DNA from: Planctomycetota bacterium
GTDB lineage: Bacteria > Planctomycetota > B15-G4
Length of the DNA stretch: 64,000 nucleotides
Assembly (NCBI GenBank): GCA_021604805.1
Contig: BQJR01000002.1
Coordinates: 197,078 to 261,077, forward strand
Direction: 5' to 3'
In this document: piece by piece, positions 29,989 to 38,753 of the stretch
How the letters are laid out: each line of letters opens with the position of its first letter
Position numbering within the stretch: position 1 is the first letter of the stretch
Position numbers and translations under genes: made by a program
Notes under the pieces: generated by a model
What the model saw: only the letters and a program-made list of their open reading frames with translations
Told to the model about the DNA's origin: nothing
The model's database searches: none

Positions 29989-30690
29989 TCAGCTGTCGGT
30001 TTCGTCCTCGGGAGCCTTCATCGACTCCTGCAGGATTTTGCCCAGCTTGATGCGCGCGCGACGGTGCAACTGGCGCGTGGCCTCGCTGCTCTCGCGGCCC
30101 ATCTGCTTGGTGACTTCGTCCCAGCTGCCGCCGTAGTAGGTGCGCAGCATGATCACCTCTTGGTAATCCTCGGGGAGCTGCGCCACGGCAGCGTCCACGT
30201 GTCGCGCGAGCTCCTTCTGCGAAGCCACTTGGTCAGGGCGCTTGCCGCCGGAGGGCAGATCGATCGGGCCGGAAGTGCTGTCGTCGCGCCGCCCGCGAAG
30301 TGAGATCTCGCGGGTCTTGTTGCGCTTCATGTTGTAGTGCCGACGATGCGTGTCGAGCATCTGGTTCTCGGCGATGCGCGCGAGCCACTGCAAGATGCTC
30401 GCCGTGCTGCGCAGCTCGAGGTCGCCGATGTGCAGGAAGGCGTTGCGGAAGGTGTCTTGCACGATGTCCACCGACTCGACCACGCGGCGCAGACGCGCGC
30501 TGAGCTTGATGCGCACGATGCGACGGATGCGCGCCTCGTAACGCGAGAGCAAGTCGTTGAGCGCCTCTTCGTCGCCACGCTGAGCGCGGTTCACGAGCAA
30601 CATCGAGTCGGTGATCTCGGGCAGCTGACCGGGATGCACGCTCTGGCTGAGCGTGTCGTCGGAGTCGGCGGTGTCGGAGGATTCGCTCAT
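29989..30690 (-). CDS. ECF-type RNA polymerase sigma factor (planctomycete family)
   Basis: A 233-residue sigma-70 family protein. Sigma2 lies at about residues 30-105 with the DIVQDTF core (VESVDIVQDTFRNAFLHI), and the promoter-melting helix SILQWLARIAENQMLDTHRRHY follows. After a charged linker, sigma4 (165-220) has LPEDYQEVIMLRTYYGGSWDEV and a helix-turn-helix. The length and linker fit the planctomycete ECF groups (TIGR02984-like). It starts at an ATG with TAGACTC 14 nt upstream. It is divergent from the kinase gene; such sigma/kinase pairs are typical of planctomycetes and may work in one pathway (inference). Confidence 0.93.
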   Translation of the reverse strand: MSESSDTADSDDTLSQSVHPGQLPEITDSMLLVNRAQRGDEEALNDLLSRYEARIRRIVRIKLSARLRRVVESVDIVQDTFRNAFLHIGDLELRSTASILQWLARIAENQMLDTHRRHYNMKRNKTREISLRGRRDDSTSGPIDLPSGGKRPDQVASQKELARHVDAAVAQLPEDYQEVIMLRTYYGGSWDEVTKQMGRESSEATRQLHRRARIKLGKILQESMKAPEDETDS

Positions 30691-30704
30691 GGTCGGGTCC
30701 GGCG

Positions 30705-30711
30705 GAGTCTA
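30705..30711 (-). promoter_or_regulatory. TAGACTC start-proximal element (sigma factor gene)
   Basis: TAGACTC on the minus strand lies 14 nt before the ATG at 30690. Confidence 0.45.
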
Positions 30712-30804
30712 TCACTCACGTTGCTCGGGGTGACGTGTCACGCGGGTCAGACACGCTCGGAGCACACGTCACGAGGGGCCGAGCGACTCGACCTGCCCCG
30801 GAGG

Positions 30805-30811
30805 TAGACTC
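30805..30811 (+). promoter_or_regulatory. TAGACTC start-proximal element (kinase leader)
   Basis: TAGACTC lies 5 nt before a GTG at 30817 that opens a short reading frame, and 70 nt before the kinase ATG. Confidence 0.45.
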
Positions 30812-30816
30812 CCTGC

Positions 30817-30885
30817 GTGACTTCCCCGCCCACCGCGACGCCGCAGCCGACCGTGTGTCCTCCCACGATCACGCTGGCTCGATGA
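30817..30885 (+). CDS. Possible 22-residue leader peptide upstream of the kinase
   Basis: GTG at 30817 opens 22 codons rich in Thr and Pro (VTSPPTATPQPTVCPPTITL) and ends in a TGA that overlaps the kinase ATG as ATGA. The GTG stands 5 nt after TAGACTC, the spacing used by other genes here, so a leaderless message would start on it. The kinase ATG itself has no Shine-Dalgarno, so translation of the leader could supply ribosomes. There is no homology evidence; it could be chance. Confidence 0.3.
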   Translation: MTSPPTATPQPTVCPPTITLAR

Positions 30886-33800
30886 GCTCCCCCGAGGATC
30901 GCGCCGAGCAACTCTTCGCCGAGTGGCTCGACGAACGCGATGCGAATCCGTCGGCTGACTTCGAAGCGCTGCTGGCCGCGCATCCCGAACTGGCCCGTGA
31001 GCTGAGCGACTGTCACTCGGGTTGGGCCCTGCTCGAAGGCGCCGACTCGGGCCTGCCCGAACCACTCCCGCCCGAAGAGCACTTGGAGCTCGGGATGCTC
31101 GGCGAGAGTCGGCTGCCCGGCGCGCGTCGTGTGCCGCTCGACGAACGCCCCACCGTGGGCCCCGGCTCGGTCGTCGGTGACTTCAAACTCCTCCGCGCCT
31201 TGGGTCAAGGTGGCATGGGCCAAGTGTGGGAAGCCGAGCAGGTCTCGCTCGGTCGACGCGTGGCGCTCAAGCTGCTGCGTCCCGGTCGCGAGCACGCGGG
31301 CAACGCGCAACGCCTCGAGCAAGAGGCGCGCGCTGCGGGACGCGCCGATCATCCCGGCTTGGTGGTCGTGTACGCCACAGGCATCGACGCGGGTCACCGC
31401 TACATCGCGCAACAACTCGTGGGCGACGGACACAACCTCGCCGACCTCATCGACAGGCTGCGCGACCAACCGCAACTCGGCCCCGACGACTACCGCAAGA
31501 TCGCCGTGCTCTTCCGCGACGTGGCGCGCGCCGTGCACGCCGCACACGAAGCCGGCGTGCTGCACCGCGACCTCAAGCCGCAGAACATCCTCATCGATCA
31601 CGACGAACGCCCGCGCGTGAGCGACTTCGGCTTGGCGCACCTCGACGAAGGTGGCGACGCCGCGCGCCCCGGCCTGATCGGCACCTACGCCTACATGAGC
31701 CCGGAGCAGACGAACGAGTCGAGCCAGGACATCGACCAACGCAGCGACGTGTTCGGGCTCGGCGCGGTGTTCTACGAAGCGCTCACGCAACGTCGCGCCT
31801 TCGACGGGGACACGCCCGAGCAGATCCTGCGCCAGTTGCGCGACAGCGACCCGCCCGACCCACGTCGCATCCGCTCACGCGTGCCCGCCGACCTCGCGAT
31901 CATCTCGTCCACCGCACTGCAGAAGAGCCGGGCCAAGCGCTACGCCTCCATGGCCGAGTTCGCCGACGACCTCCAGCGCTTCCTCGACCACCAGCCGATC
32001 CACGCGCGCCCCCAGAAGCTGCTCGTGCGCTTGGGCAAGTGGTCGCTGCGTCATCCGGGGCAGAGCACCGGGCTCGCGCTGGGCACGCTCGCGTTGCTCG
32101 TGATCTCGGCCTTCTTCGTGCGCGAGGTCGGGCTGCGTCGCACGGCACAGACGGAGAAGGCGCGCGCGGACAAACTCGCGGAGCAGGCGCAGGCCGCCGA
32201 GCAACTCGCCGAGCAGCGCAGCGCCGAGCTCTTGCGTCAGAGCTACGTGGCCAATGTGCTCGCCGCCACCACGCACGTGGAGCGCGCCGAGTTCGCCGCC
32301 GCGCGCGCGCGCCTCGCCGCGTGTGCGCCGGAGTTGCGCGCCTGGGAGCACGCCGAGCTGTCCTTGCGCGCCGACTCGTCCCTGGCACACCTCTTGGATC
32401 ACGACGGCGAGGTCACGGCCGTGGCGCTCTCCGTCGACGGCACGCGCGCTTACACCGCGGGTGTCGACGGGCAGCTGCTCGTCTGGTCCGGGGACGAGAG
32501 CGCCACGGCGCGCCCGCTCTTGAACGGCGCCGAAGACTTCACGGCCTTCACCGCGCTGGCCGCGTCCCCCACGCACTTGGCAGCGGGCACGACCGACGGC
32601 CGCGTGCTGCTGCTCGATGCCGAGAGCGGGGAGCAACTTCACGCTTGGTCCGCGCACGTCGGCGGCGTGAGCGCACTCGCCTTCACCGACGAGGGCGCGC
32701 GCCTCGCCAGCGCCGGCGCCGACGGCAGCTGGAACCTGCGCGAGGTGGCCACCGGCACCGAGCTGCAACGCGTGGCGAACAGCACCGCGGGCCTGGCCAG
32801 CATGGCGCTCGACGGCAGCGGCGAGCTGCTCGCCACGCTCTCGCGCCAAGGCATCCTCGAACTCTGGGAGACGGCCGACGGCACGCGTCGCCACACGCTG
32901 GCTTGGTACGGGCCGCACCTCACGCTCGTGATGTCGCGCGACGGCACGCAACTCTGGGCCGGCACGCGCGACGGCGTGGTGGAACTCTGGGACACCGTCA
33001 ACGGAGAGCGCGTGCGCAGTTTGCGCGCGCACGAACACGGCGTCACACAACTCGCGCTCTCGGCCGACGGTCTCAGCTTGCTCACGGGTTCGGCGCCGGA
33101 CAACTCGGTGCGCTTGTGGGAGGCCGACTCGTTGCTCCGACGCGCGGAACTCAGCGGACACGACGGCCCACTGCGCGCGCTCGCCCTCTCCGCCGACGCG
33201 AGCCGCGCGCTCGCGGGCAGCGCGCGCGGCGGCGCCGTGTTGTGGGACGGTCAAACCGGCGACTTCGGCGTCACGCGCCTGGCGCCCGGCAACGCGATCA
33301 CGAGCCTCGCCAGCGACGCCGACGGCCGGCGCGTGTTGAGCGCGTCGATCAACGAACGCAGCGCGCACTTGTGGGACGGCGAGAGCGCGCGCGTGCTGGC
33401 CGTGCTCACCGGACACGGCAGCGGCGTGACCGACCTCGACCTGAGCGGCGACGGCCAGCTCGCCGTCACCGGCTCCTACGACGGCACCGTGCGCGTGTGG
33501 AGCGGCCACGACGGCCGCGCGCTCAACGTGCTGCGCGGCCACGGCACCGGCGTGACCGCCGTGGCGCTCGACGAACACGGCGACTCACTCGCGGTCAGCT
33601 CCTACGACGGCAAGGTGCGCCTCTGGGCCCCGCGCCGCGGCGAACAGCAACACGTGCTCGACACCGGCCCCGGCCCGGTGACCGATCTCGCGCTCTCCGC
33701 CAACGGGCGCGACGTGCTCGTGGCGCGCGCCGACGGCAGCGTGCAGTTCTGGCGCGACGGCGCGCGCGTGCACGTGTTGCAGTCCCACGACCCGCTCGGC

Positions 33801-34211
33801 GAAGGTAGCGTCACGCTGAGTTCCGACGGACGCGTCGCCGCCTGGGCCGGCCTCGACGGCGACATGTTGCGCGTGTGGAACACCGACCGCGGCGAACGCC
33901 TCACCGAGATCCGCGGCTTCGGCAGCGGCGTCGTGAGCTTGGCCATGAGCGGCGACGGTCGACGCCTGCTCACCGCCACCTCGGGCGACGCGACGCTCCG
34001 ACTGTGGGACAGCGACACGGGCAGCCTGCTCATGCAGCTGCGCGAGCACGGCGACGACCTGAGCGCCGTGGCTTTCAGCGACGACGGCCGCGTGCTCATC
34101 AGCAGCGCCCGCGACGGCGGCCTGCGTCTGTGGTTCAGCGAGCTCGAACGCGCGCGCGCGTTGTGGCTCAGCGCGTCGCCGGCTCAGGCAGACCCAACGC
34201 TTCCGCGATGA
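30882..34211 (+). CDS. Membrane-anchored Ser/Thr protein kinase with WD40 repeats
   Basis: An 1109-residue planctomycete-type kinase. Residues 1-90 form an acidic helical region with DEADANPS-like repeats. The kinase domain (about 96-350) has the Gly loop LGQGGMGQVW, the ATP-site VALKLL, HRDLKPQNIL near 226, DFGLAHL and the MSPEQ segment. A transmembrane helix lies at about 393-412 (LALGTLALLVISAFFV), followed by a coiled-coil and, from about 500 to 1105, 12-14 WD40 repeats of the form 'H...V..LA.S.DG....S...D..VRLW'. The kinase is cytoplasmic, so the propeller should be exported. It ends 44 nt inside the convergent SGNH gene. The ATG at 30882 overlaps a short leader. Confidence 0.93.
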   Translation: MSSPEDRAEQLFAEWLDERDANPSADFEALLAAHPELARELSDCHSGWALLEGADSGLPEPLPPEEHLELGMLGESRLPGARRVPLDERPTVGPGSVVGDFKLLRALGQGGMGQVWEAEQVSLGRRVALKLLRPGREHAGNAQRLEQEARAAGRADHPGLVVVYATGIDAGHRYIAQQLVGDGHNLADLIDRLRDQPQLGPDDYRKIAVLFRDVARAVHAAHEAGVLHRDLKPQNILIDHDERPRVSDFGLAHLDEGGDAARPGLIGTYAYMSPEQTNESSQDIDQRSDVFGLGAVFYEALTQRRAFDGDTPEQILRQLRDSDPPDPRRIRSRVPADLAIISSTALQKSRAKRYASMAEFADDLQRFLDHQPIHARPQKLLVRLGKWSLRHPGQSTGLALGTLALLVISAFFVREVGLRRTAQTEKARADKLAEQAQAAEQLAEQRSAELLRQSYVANVLAATTHVERAEFAAARARLAACAPELRAWEHAELSLRADSSLAHLLDHDGEVTAVALSVDGTRAYTAGVDGQLLVWSGDESATARPLLNGAEDFTAFTALAASPTHLAAGTTDGRVLLLDAESGEQLHAWSAHVGGVSALAFTDEGARLASAGADGSWNLREVATGTELQRVANSTAGLASMALDGSGELLATLSRQGILELWETADGTRRHTLAWYGPHLTLVMSRDGTQLWAGTRDGVVELWDTVNGERVRSLRAHEHGVTQLALSADGLSLLTGSAPDNSVRLWEADSLLRRAELSGHDGPLRALALSADASRALAGSARGGAVLWDGQTGDFGVTRLAPGNAITSLASDADGRRVLSASINERSAHLWDGESARVLAVLTGHGSGVTDLDLSGDGQLAVTGSYDGTVRVWSGHDGRALNVLRGHGTGVTAVALDEHGDSLAVSSYDGKVRLWAPRRGEQQHVLDTGPGPVTDLALSANGRDVLVARADGSVQFWRDGARVHVLQSHDPLGEGSVTLSSDGRVAAWAGLDGDMLRVWNTDRGERLTEIRGFGSGVVSLAMSGDGRRLLTATSGDATLRLWDSDTGSLLMQLREHGDDLSAVAFSDDGRVLISSARDGGLRLWFSELERARALWLSASPAQADPTLPR

Positions 34212-35733
34212 ACCGGGCCATGTCGAGTTCGAGCACCCAGCGCGCGCCGGGTTGCAGGTGGCAGCGGTCCATCATCACCTCGTAGCCGATCAAGCCTGAA
34301 GGGACGCGCGCGCGGAACAGCGCGTCGGCATCGAGCAGCGCCACGCCGGGATGCGCGGCGGCGACCTCGCGCACGATGCCGTTGATGATGCGGCTCGCGG
34401 AGCCGGCGTTGCTGTCGAGATCACGGGCGCGATCGAAAGCTTCCACGGCTTCGACATCCCGAGCGAGCAACCAGAGCACCACGCCACGCATGAAGTACAC
34501 ACTGGGGGAGCGCGGGTCGAGGCTCAGCGCCTCGTCGAGCAGCGGCAGCGCGCGTTCGAGCATCTCGCGCTCGCCAGCTTGGAGTGTGCGCTGAGTGAAG
34601 CGCTCGATGCCACGGATCAGCGTGACAACACGCGGCGCCCAGCCGGAAGGGTCGGGCCAGTGTGCGCCGTCGATCGATTCGGTCTTTCCTCCGCGCGTGG
34701 CGCGCGTATCGGCCAACTCGCCGAGCAGGGTGCGCAACTGTGGTGCGGGCTCATCGGGAGGGACACCGCTGTTGCCATACCAGTGTTTCACGCGCACGCG
34801 AACGGGCGGGTCGAGCACGCCGGCGAGACGATCGGGGATCAGCTCTGCTGCCTGTTTGCGCAACGCGTCGCGACGCGCGCGTGTCTCGTCATCGAGCAAA
34901 CTCTCATGCGTATCACTGTAGGGCGGCGCGAGCATGTTGCCCACGAGTGTGCACAGCACCACGCGCGCACCTGCGGCTTCGCTCAAGGCGATCATGCGCT
35001 CGAGATTCGCGCGGTACGCGACGTGGCGCTCATCGACCTCAGAGGGGCTGATGCCCAACTCCACGCCTTCGAGCGGCGGCGGGAGACTCGCGTCGCCGGA
35101 GGGCTCGGACCACAGGCGCGTGGGCGGACGCAGCGCGTCGACCAACAGGCGGTAACTGCGCAGGGAACGTGCGGCGCGGGCGAGCGCGGAACCCGTGGTG
35201 CCTTCGACCGCGGCGAGTTCGTCGCGGAACACGGGCTCGATGAACTCGTTGTGTCCGGTGTAGAGCAGCACGAGGTCGGGGCGGCTCACGAGCGCTTGCT
35301 CGAGCAGGATCACCACGCGTGAGCTGCCGTAGCCTTCGCGACCGAGGTTGAGCACTTCGAGCTCGGCGCCCGCGCCGCGGAAGGCCAGCTCGATGAGCGG
35401 CGCCCAGAGTTGCTGCGTGTTGCTGCCGCCCATGAGCAGCACGCGCGGCGTGTCGGTCTTGGGGGGCAGCGCGACTTCGCGTGACGGGTCGTCGAACATC
35501 TGCGTGCGATGACCGCCCGTGGTCGGGTCGGGCACGAGGTAGGCCACCGAGGCGTCGAAGCCGCGCGAGAGGTCTTGGTGCGTGTCGGTCTCGCCGAGGC
35601 CCAGCGCTGCGAGCGCGAGTTCGAGCAAGGCGAGCAGGATCAGCGGCGGCGCCGCGATGCGCAGCAGGGCGAACAGCGCGCGGGCGAGCGCTGAGCGCGG
35701 AGGGGGATCAGGCGGCGGGTCGAAGGACGGCAT
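34168..35733 (-). CDS. SGNH/GDSL hydrolase-like protein with N-terminal membrane anchor and TPR-like segment
   Basis: A 521-residue protein. An N-terminal hydrophobic helix (residues about 18-46) anchors it or serves as a signal. The SGNH blocks are visible: LLMGGSNTQQLW (nucleophile Ser), NLGREGYGSS, LLYTGHNEF, and near the C-terminus MMDRCHLQPGA with the Asp-x2-His pair. Between the catalytic blocks is a stretch with a TPR-like pair (LDEALSLDPRSPSVYFMRGVV, EAFDRARDLDSNAG). It probably removes acyl groups from a glycan outside the cytoplasm. TAGACTC stands 6 nt before the ATG at 35733. The stop overlaps the kinase tail by 44 nt. Confidence 0.85.
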   Translation of the reverse strand: MPSFDPPPDPPPRSALARALFALLRIAAPPLILLALLELALAALGLGETDTHQDLSRGFDASVAYLVPDPTTGGHRTQMFDDPSREVALPPKTDTPRVLLMGGSNTQQLWAPLIELAFRGAGAELEVLNLGREGYGSSRVVILLEQALVSRPDLVLLYTGHNEFIEPVFRDELAAVEGTTGSALARAARSLRSYRLLVDALRPPTRLWSEPSGDASLPPPLEGVELGISPSEVDERHVAYRANLERMIALSEAAGARVVLCTLVGNMLAPPYSDTHESLLDDETRARRDALRKQAAELIPDRLAGVLDPPVRVRVKHWYGNSGVPPDEPAPQLRTLLGELADTRATRGGKTESIDGAHWPDPSGWAPRVVTLIRGIERFTQRTLQAGEREMLERALPLLDEALSLDPRSPSVYFMRGVVLWLLARDVEAVEAFDRARDLDSNAGSASRIINGIVREVAAAHPGVALLDADALFRARVPSGLIGYEVMMDRCHLQPGARWVLELDMARFIAEALGLPEPATR

Positions 35734-35739
35734 GCGTAG

Positions 35740-35746
35740 GAGTCTA
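35740..35746 (-). promoter_or_regulatory. TAGACTC start-proximal element (SGNH gene)
   Basis: TAGACTC on the minus strand lies 6 nt before the ATG at 35733. Confidence 0.5.
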
Positions 35747-35775
35747 GCGACCCGCGCGCCCGCATGACGCGCCGT

Positions 35776-36651
35776 TCAAACCGCGGCCAGCGCCGCGGCC
35801 GGGCGCGACTCGCGTCGCGCGAGGCGTGGCGGCTCGGGCACGCGGATGGCCGAGGTCGCGTCGCCGTAGGCTCGCGTGCGACCGGCGAGCGCTTCGTGCG
35901 CGACCCAGGCGCAGACCACGGCGTCGAGCGCGTCTTCCACACCTTTGAGGGTGGCTTCGCGACGCGGCGTGCCCGCTCGCAACAGCGCTTGTGCCGACGG
36001 GATCAGCTCGTTCACGCCCGCGATCTGTTGCGCCAGTGCGCCGCGCAGCGCGTCGAGGAACACGGCGCACCACTTGAAGCGTTCGGCGCTGGGGAGGTGC
36101 GCGAAGGCCTTGCCGCGTCGCGCGACCTTGTACGGCAAGCGTCGCGGCAGGCGCATGAGTTCGATGATCGCCGCGTGCGGGTACACCTCGAACACGTGGC
36201 CGGGCGCAACCGGCGTGGTGCTCACGGGCGCGACCTGTCCCGCGCCCAACACGCTCAAGCCGATGGCCGCGAACGCTTCGCGCAACTCACAAGCGAGCGG
36301 CCCGGGACGCTGCGCCGTGGGCGAGTGCACAGCCGCCTTGCGCGCGCCGTAAGCGCGGCTCAGTTCGGTGTCGCAAGCGCGCCGCGACGTGATCGGCTCG
36401 GCGCCGAGCGGGATGTCGCAACCAGCGGCGTGCAAAGGCGCAAGCTGGGCGAGCAAGGCGGGGAGTGCGTCGAAGCCGCCGACGGGTTTGCTCAGCCAGT
36501 CGCGCGTGCCGCCCTGGAGTGCTTCGTCGAGATCGCGCGCCACGAGCGTGAGCCGCGGCGCGTGGAGCGGCCCCTCGAGCAAGGCGACACCGCTGGGGGC
36601 GCGGCGGGTCCAGGCTGCGTCGAGGCCGAGGGTGCGCCAGCTGGTGGTCAT
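35776..36651 (-). CDS. DUF429 protein
   Basis: A 291-residue soluble protein of the DUF429 family (RNase-H-like fold, function unknown). It opens with LGLDAAWTRR, the first acidic strand of the fold. Residues near 152 read FEVYPHAAIIELM, a family hallmark, and KGVEDALDAVVCAWVAHEA near 240 gives the last acidic helix. It lies 42 nt upstream of the SGNH gene on the same strand. TAGGCTC lies 38 nt upstream of the ATG. Homologs are often annotated as predicted nucleases, which is not tested here. Confidence 0.82.
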   Translation of the reverse strand: MTTSWRTLGLDAAWTRRAPSGVALLEGPLHAPRLTLVARDLDEALQGGTRDWLSKPVGGFDALPALLAQLAPLHAAGCDIPLGAEPITSRRACDTELSRAYGARKAAVHSPTAQRPGPLACELREAFAAIGLSVLGAGQVAPVSTTPVAPGHVFEVYPHAAIIELMRLPRRLPYKVARRGKAFAHLPSAERFKWCAVFLDALRGALAQQIAGVNELIPSAQALLRAGTPRREATLKGVEDALDAVVCAWVAHEALAGRTRAYGDATSAIRVPEPPRLARRESRPAAALAAV

Positions 36652-36689
36652 GTCGGGAGAACGATCCTGGAGGCCTGCGACGAAGCCCC

Positions 36690-36696
36690 GAGCCTA
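36690..36696 (-). promoter_or_regulatory. Candidate -10 TAGGCTC of the DUF429 gene
   Basis: TAGGCTC on the minus strand lies 38 nt before the ATG at 36651. It differs from TAGACTC by one base. No -35 was recognised. Confidence 0.35.
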
Positions 36697-36856
36697 GCGA
36701 GTGAGCGCGTCGGATCGAGCAGGAATCGCGGGGCGAGCGCGCGCCCCCACGGTCGTGCGAGCCCATGCGAAACTGGACCGCTGGCAATCCCAATGCTCCC
36801 TTCCGCGGCCGCCGCCGCCGAACGCCCCACCTCAGATCGCGACTCCGAGCCCACCG

Positions 36857-37390
36857 ATGCCCACCGCAGCCCGCGCGCCCTACGATGTCTTCGAGCCCGA
36901 TCAGTTCGAGTACGACGACTCCGAGACCGCGCGCGGATTCTGGCGCCGCTACGAGCACGCGAACGGCAAACGCTACGCCGAATACATCAGCAAGGCCGAG
37001 CTCTTCGGGGTGCGACTCGTGCACCTCACACGTGGCCACTCGCCCGAGACAGGCAAGCGCGTGACGGCGCGCGGCGTCGTGGCGATCGGACAGCGCGCCG
37101 TGGGTGTGGTGGCCGTGGGACAGCTCGCCGGTGGCGTGGTGGCGGTGGGACAACTCGGCGTCGGCCTGCTGCTCGGCCTGGGCCAACTGAGCACCGGCGT
37201 CGTGGCGCTCGGCCAGGGCGCGGTCGGCCTCGCCGTGGGCGCCGGACAACTCGCTTCAGGCTACGTGGCGATCGGTCAGCTCGCCGTCGGCAACTACGCG
37301 CTGGCTCAGCTCGGCGCCGGCGCACACGTGTGGGACACCTACACGGCGAGCGAGGTGGCGCAGCAGTTCTTCCGCGCGCTGGTTCCCTGA
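36857..37390 (+). CDS. Protein with GQLAVG-type short tandem repeats
   Basis: A 177-residue protein without a signal peptide. After an acidic N-terminus (about 60 residues, with EARGFWRRYEHANGKRY-like text), residues about 68-155 are short repeats of the type 'G.VA.GQ.AVG', a continuous hydrophobic/Gly pattern that could form a membrane-embedded or stacked beta structure. A hydrophilic tail follows (WDTYTASEVAQQFF). I do not recognise a named family. The ATG at 36857 is the only start that keeps the acidic N-terminus. The flanking genes do not suggest a role. Confidence 0.6.
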   Translation: MPTAARAPYDVFEPDQFEYDDSETARGFWRRYEHANGKRYAEYISKAELFGVRLVHLTRGHSPETGKRVTARGVVAIGQRAVGVVAVGQLAGGVVAVGQLGVGLLLGLGQLSTGVVALGQGAVGLAVGAGQLASGYVAIGQLAVGNYALAQLGAGAHVWDTYTASEVAQQFFRALVP

Positions 37391-37441
37391 GCAGCCGGAG
37401 CGCGCCCTCGCAGATCGGCGCCCTCGGAGCAACACCGTGGA

Positions 37442-38014
37442 TCAGTCGGCACGCGCCTCGAGCAACGGCACGTAGAAGCCGTTCACCTGCGGCACGTTCG
37501 CGACCAGCAGCGCTTGTGCCGAGCCACGCATCGCAACGAGATCGACGCCGAGCAACTGCGTGGCGGGCGCGAGGCCGTCGAGCGCAGCGGTCGCCGACGC
37601 CAGCAAGCGCGCGGCGCCGCCGCCGACACCGCGCTCACGATTCAAGGCGCAGGCCGCCAACTGGATCAGCGCCTTGAGCAACGTGTGCTGGCGGTCGTCT
37701 TTGCCTTCGACGACATGCCAGAGCTCTTCCCAGGCTTCGTGGGCCTCCCACCACCAGCCACGGTTGAAGAAGTCGACGCCGCGCAGGTAGGCGCGGTTCT
37801 CGCGCCAACGATCCTCGGGCAGGAAGACCGGCACCGGTCGCGGCGCGCCGTGCCCATAACCCTCGGCGTGCGCGAACGGGTGCGGCGTCTTGCCGGGCAC
37901 GAAGCGGTACGGCGGAAAGGGTTCGTCGACAAACAGCGGCGGCGCGCCGGGCTCACCCTCCACGGGGCGGCCCAGGCACTCACGAGTCGCGGCGTGGGGA
38001 TCGGGGATCGGCAT
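37442..38014 (-). CDS. DUF309 protein
   Basis: About 190 residues. The C-terminal part is a DUF309 helical domain (FFNRGWWWEAHEAWEELWH near residues 95-115, then KALIQLAACALNRERG). Conserved Glu and His residues are present; the function is unknown. The N-terminal part (RFVPGKTPHPFAHAEGYGHG) is an extra segment of about 60 residues seen in other planctomycete and cyanobacterial DUF309 proteins. Two starts (ATG at 38014, 38035) are possible, with no decisive ribosome-binding site. Confidence 0.8.
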   Translation of the reverse strand: MPIPDPHAATRECLGRPVEGEPGAPPLFVDEPFPPYRFVPGKTPHPFAHAEGYGHGAPRPVPVFLPEDRWRENRAYLRGVDFFNRGWWWEAHEAWEELWHVVEGKDDRQHTLLKALIQLAACALNRERGVGGGAARLLASATAALDGLAPATQLLGVDLVAMRGSAQALLVANVPQVNGFYVPLLEARAD

Positions 38015-38240
38015 GGGAGCGAGACAGCTTCCCATACTCGTGCCGAACAAGCGGTCGCTGCTTGGTGCAGCCCCGCGAGCTTGCGCTCCGACCACTGGCT
38101 GAGCGGCGGTTACGCCTTCATGCAAGTCGGGTAGAACCGGGAGGTCCCAAGCGGGGAGCAAGCGCACGCCGTGCGCAGCGCGTCTTCGCCCCCACGCCGC
38201 GCTCCCGCCGCCCGGCCCACCTCACTCTTGGAGCAGTTTC

Positions 38241-38696
38241 ATGCGCAGCCACTTGTCTTCCGCCATCATCGGCGCGACCGCCGCACTCGCCTTGATCGGG
38301 TCCCTCGGTGCGGCCAGCCCGCGTGGTGTCGACGCGCCGATGCGAGTGGCCGGGATCCCGGCACCCGATGAGCTCGTTCGTATCGACGAAGGCGAAAGCT
38401 TCGAGGTCCCTGCGGGCAGCACCTTCGTGATCTGTGGCGTGGCGTCGAGCGGGCTCAAGAGCGTGATCTACATCTTCGACGTGGCGTACCAGGTGATCGT
38501 CGACGGCAACGCCGTGCTCTCGGGCGGTCTGTCGCAGACCTTCGGGCTCACGAGCACGAGCGTGAGTTACGCGCCGGGCTTCGCGGTGCCGGGACCGGCG
38601 ACGGTGAGCATCCAGAACATCACGAAGCGCTTGCCCAACATCCCCGACACTGACATCGAGCCGGTGCTGCACGGCTACCTCGCGCAGTCACGCTGA
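38241..38696 (+). CDS. Small secreted protein, unknown family
   Basis: A 151-residue exported protein. The signal peptide runs from the ATG at 38241 (GGAG 8 nt upstream) to about residue 25 (IGSLGA). The mature part begins with an acidic stretch (DELVRIDEGESFEVPAGSTF) and is beta-rich with no Cys clusters. I do not recognise the family; the ends of the chain have no anchor. It may be a surface or matrix component. Confidence 0.7.
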   Translation: MRSHLSSAIIGATAALALIGSLGAASPRGVDAPMRVAGIPAPDELVRIDEGESFEVPAGSTFVICGVASSGLKSVIYIFDVAYQVIVDGNAVLSGGLSQTFGLTSTSVSYAPGFAVPGPATVSIQNITKRLPNIPDTDIEPVLHGYLAQSR

Positions 38697-38753
38697 CCGC
38701 TGGCGTCCGCGCGTCCGGCACTTGGACGCGCCCTCGAACTCGCAAGCCTGCGC

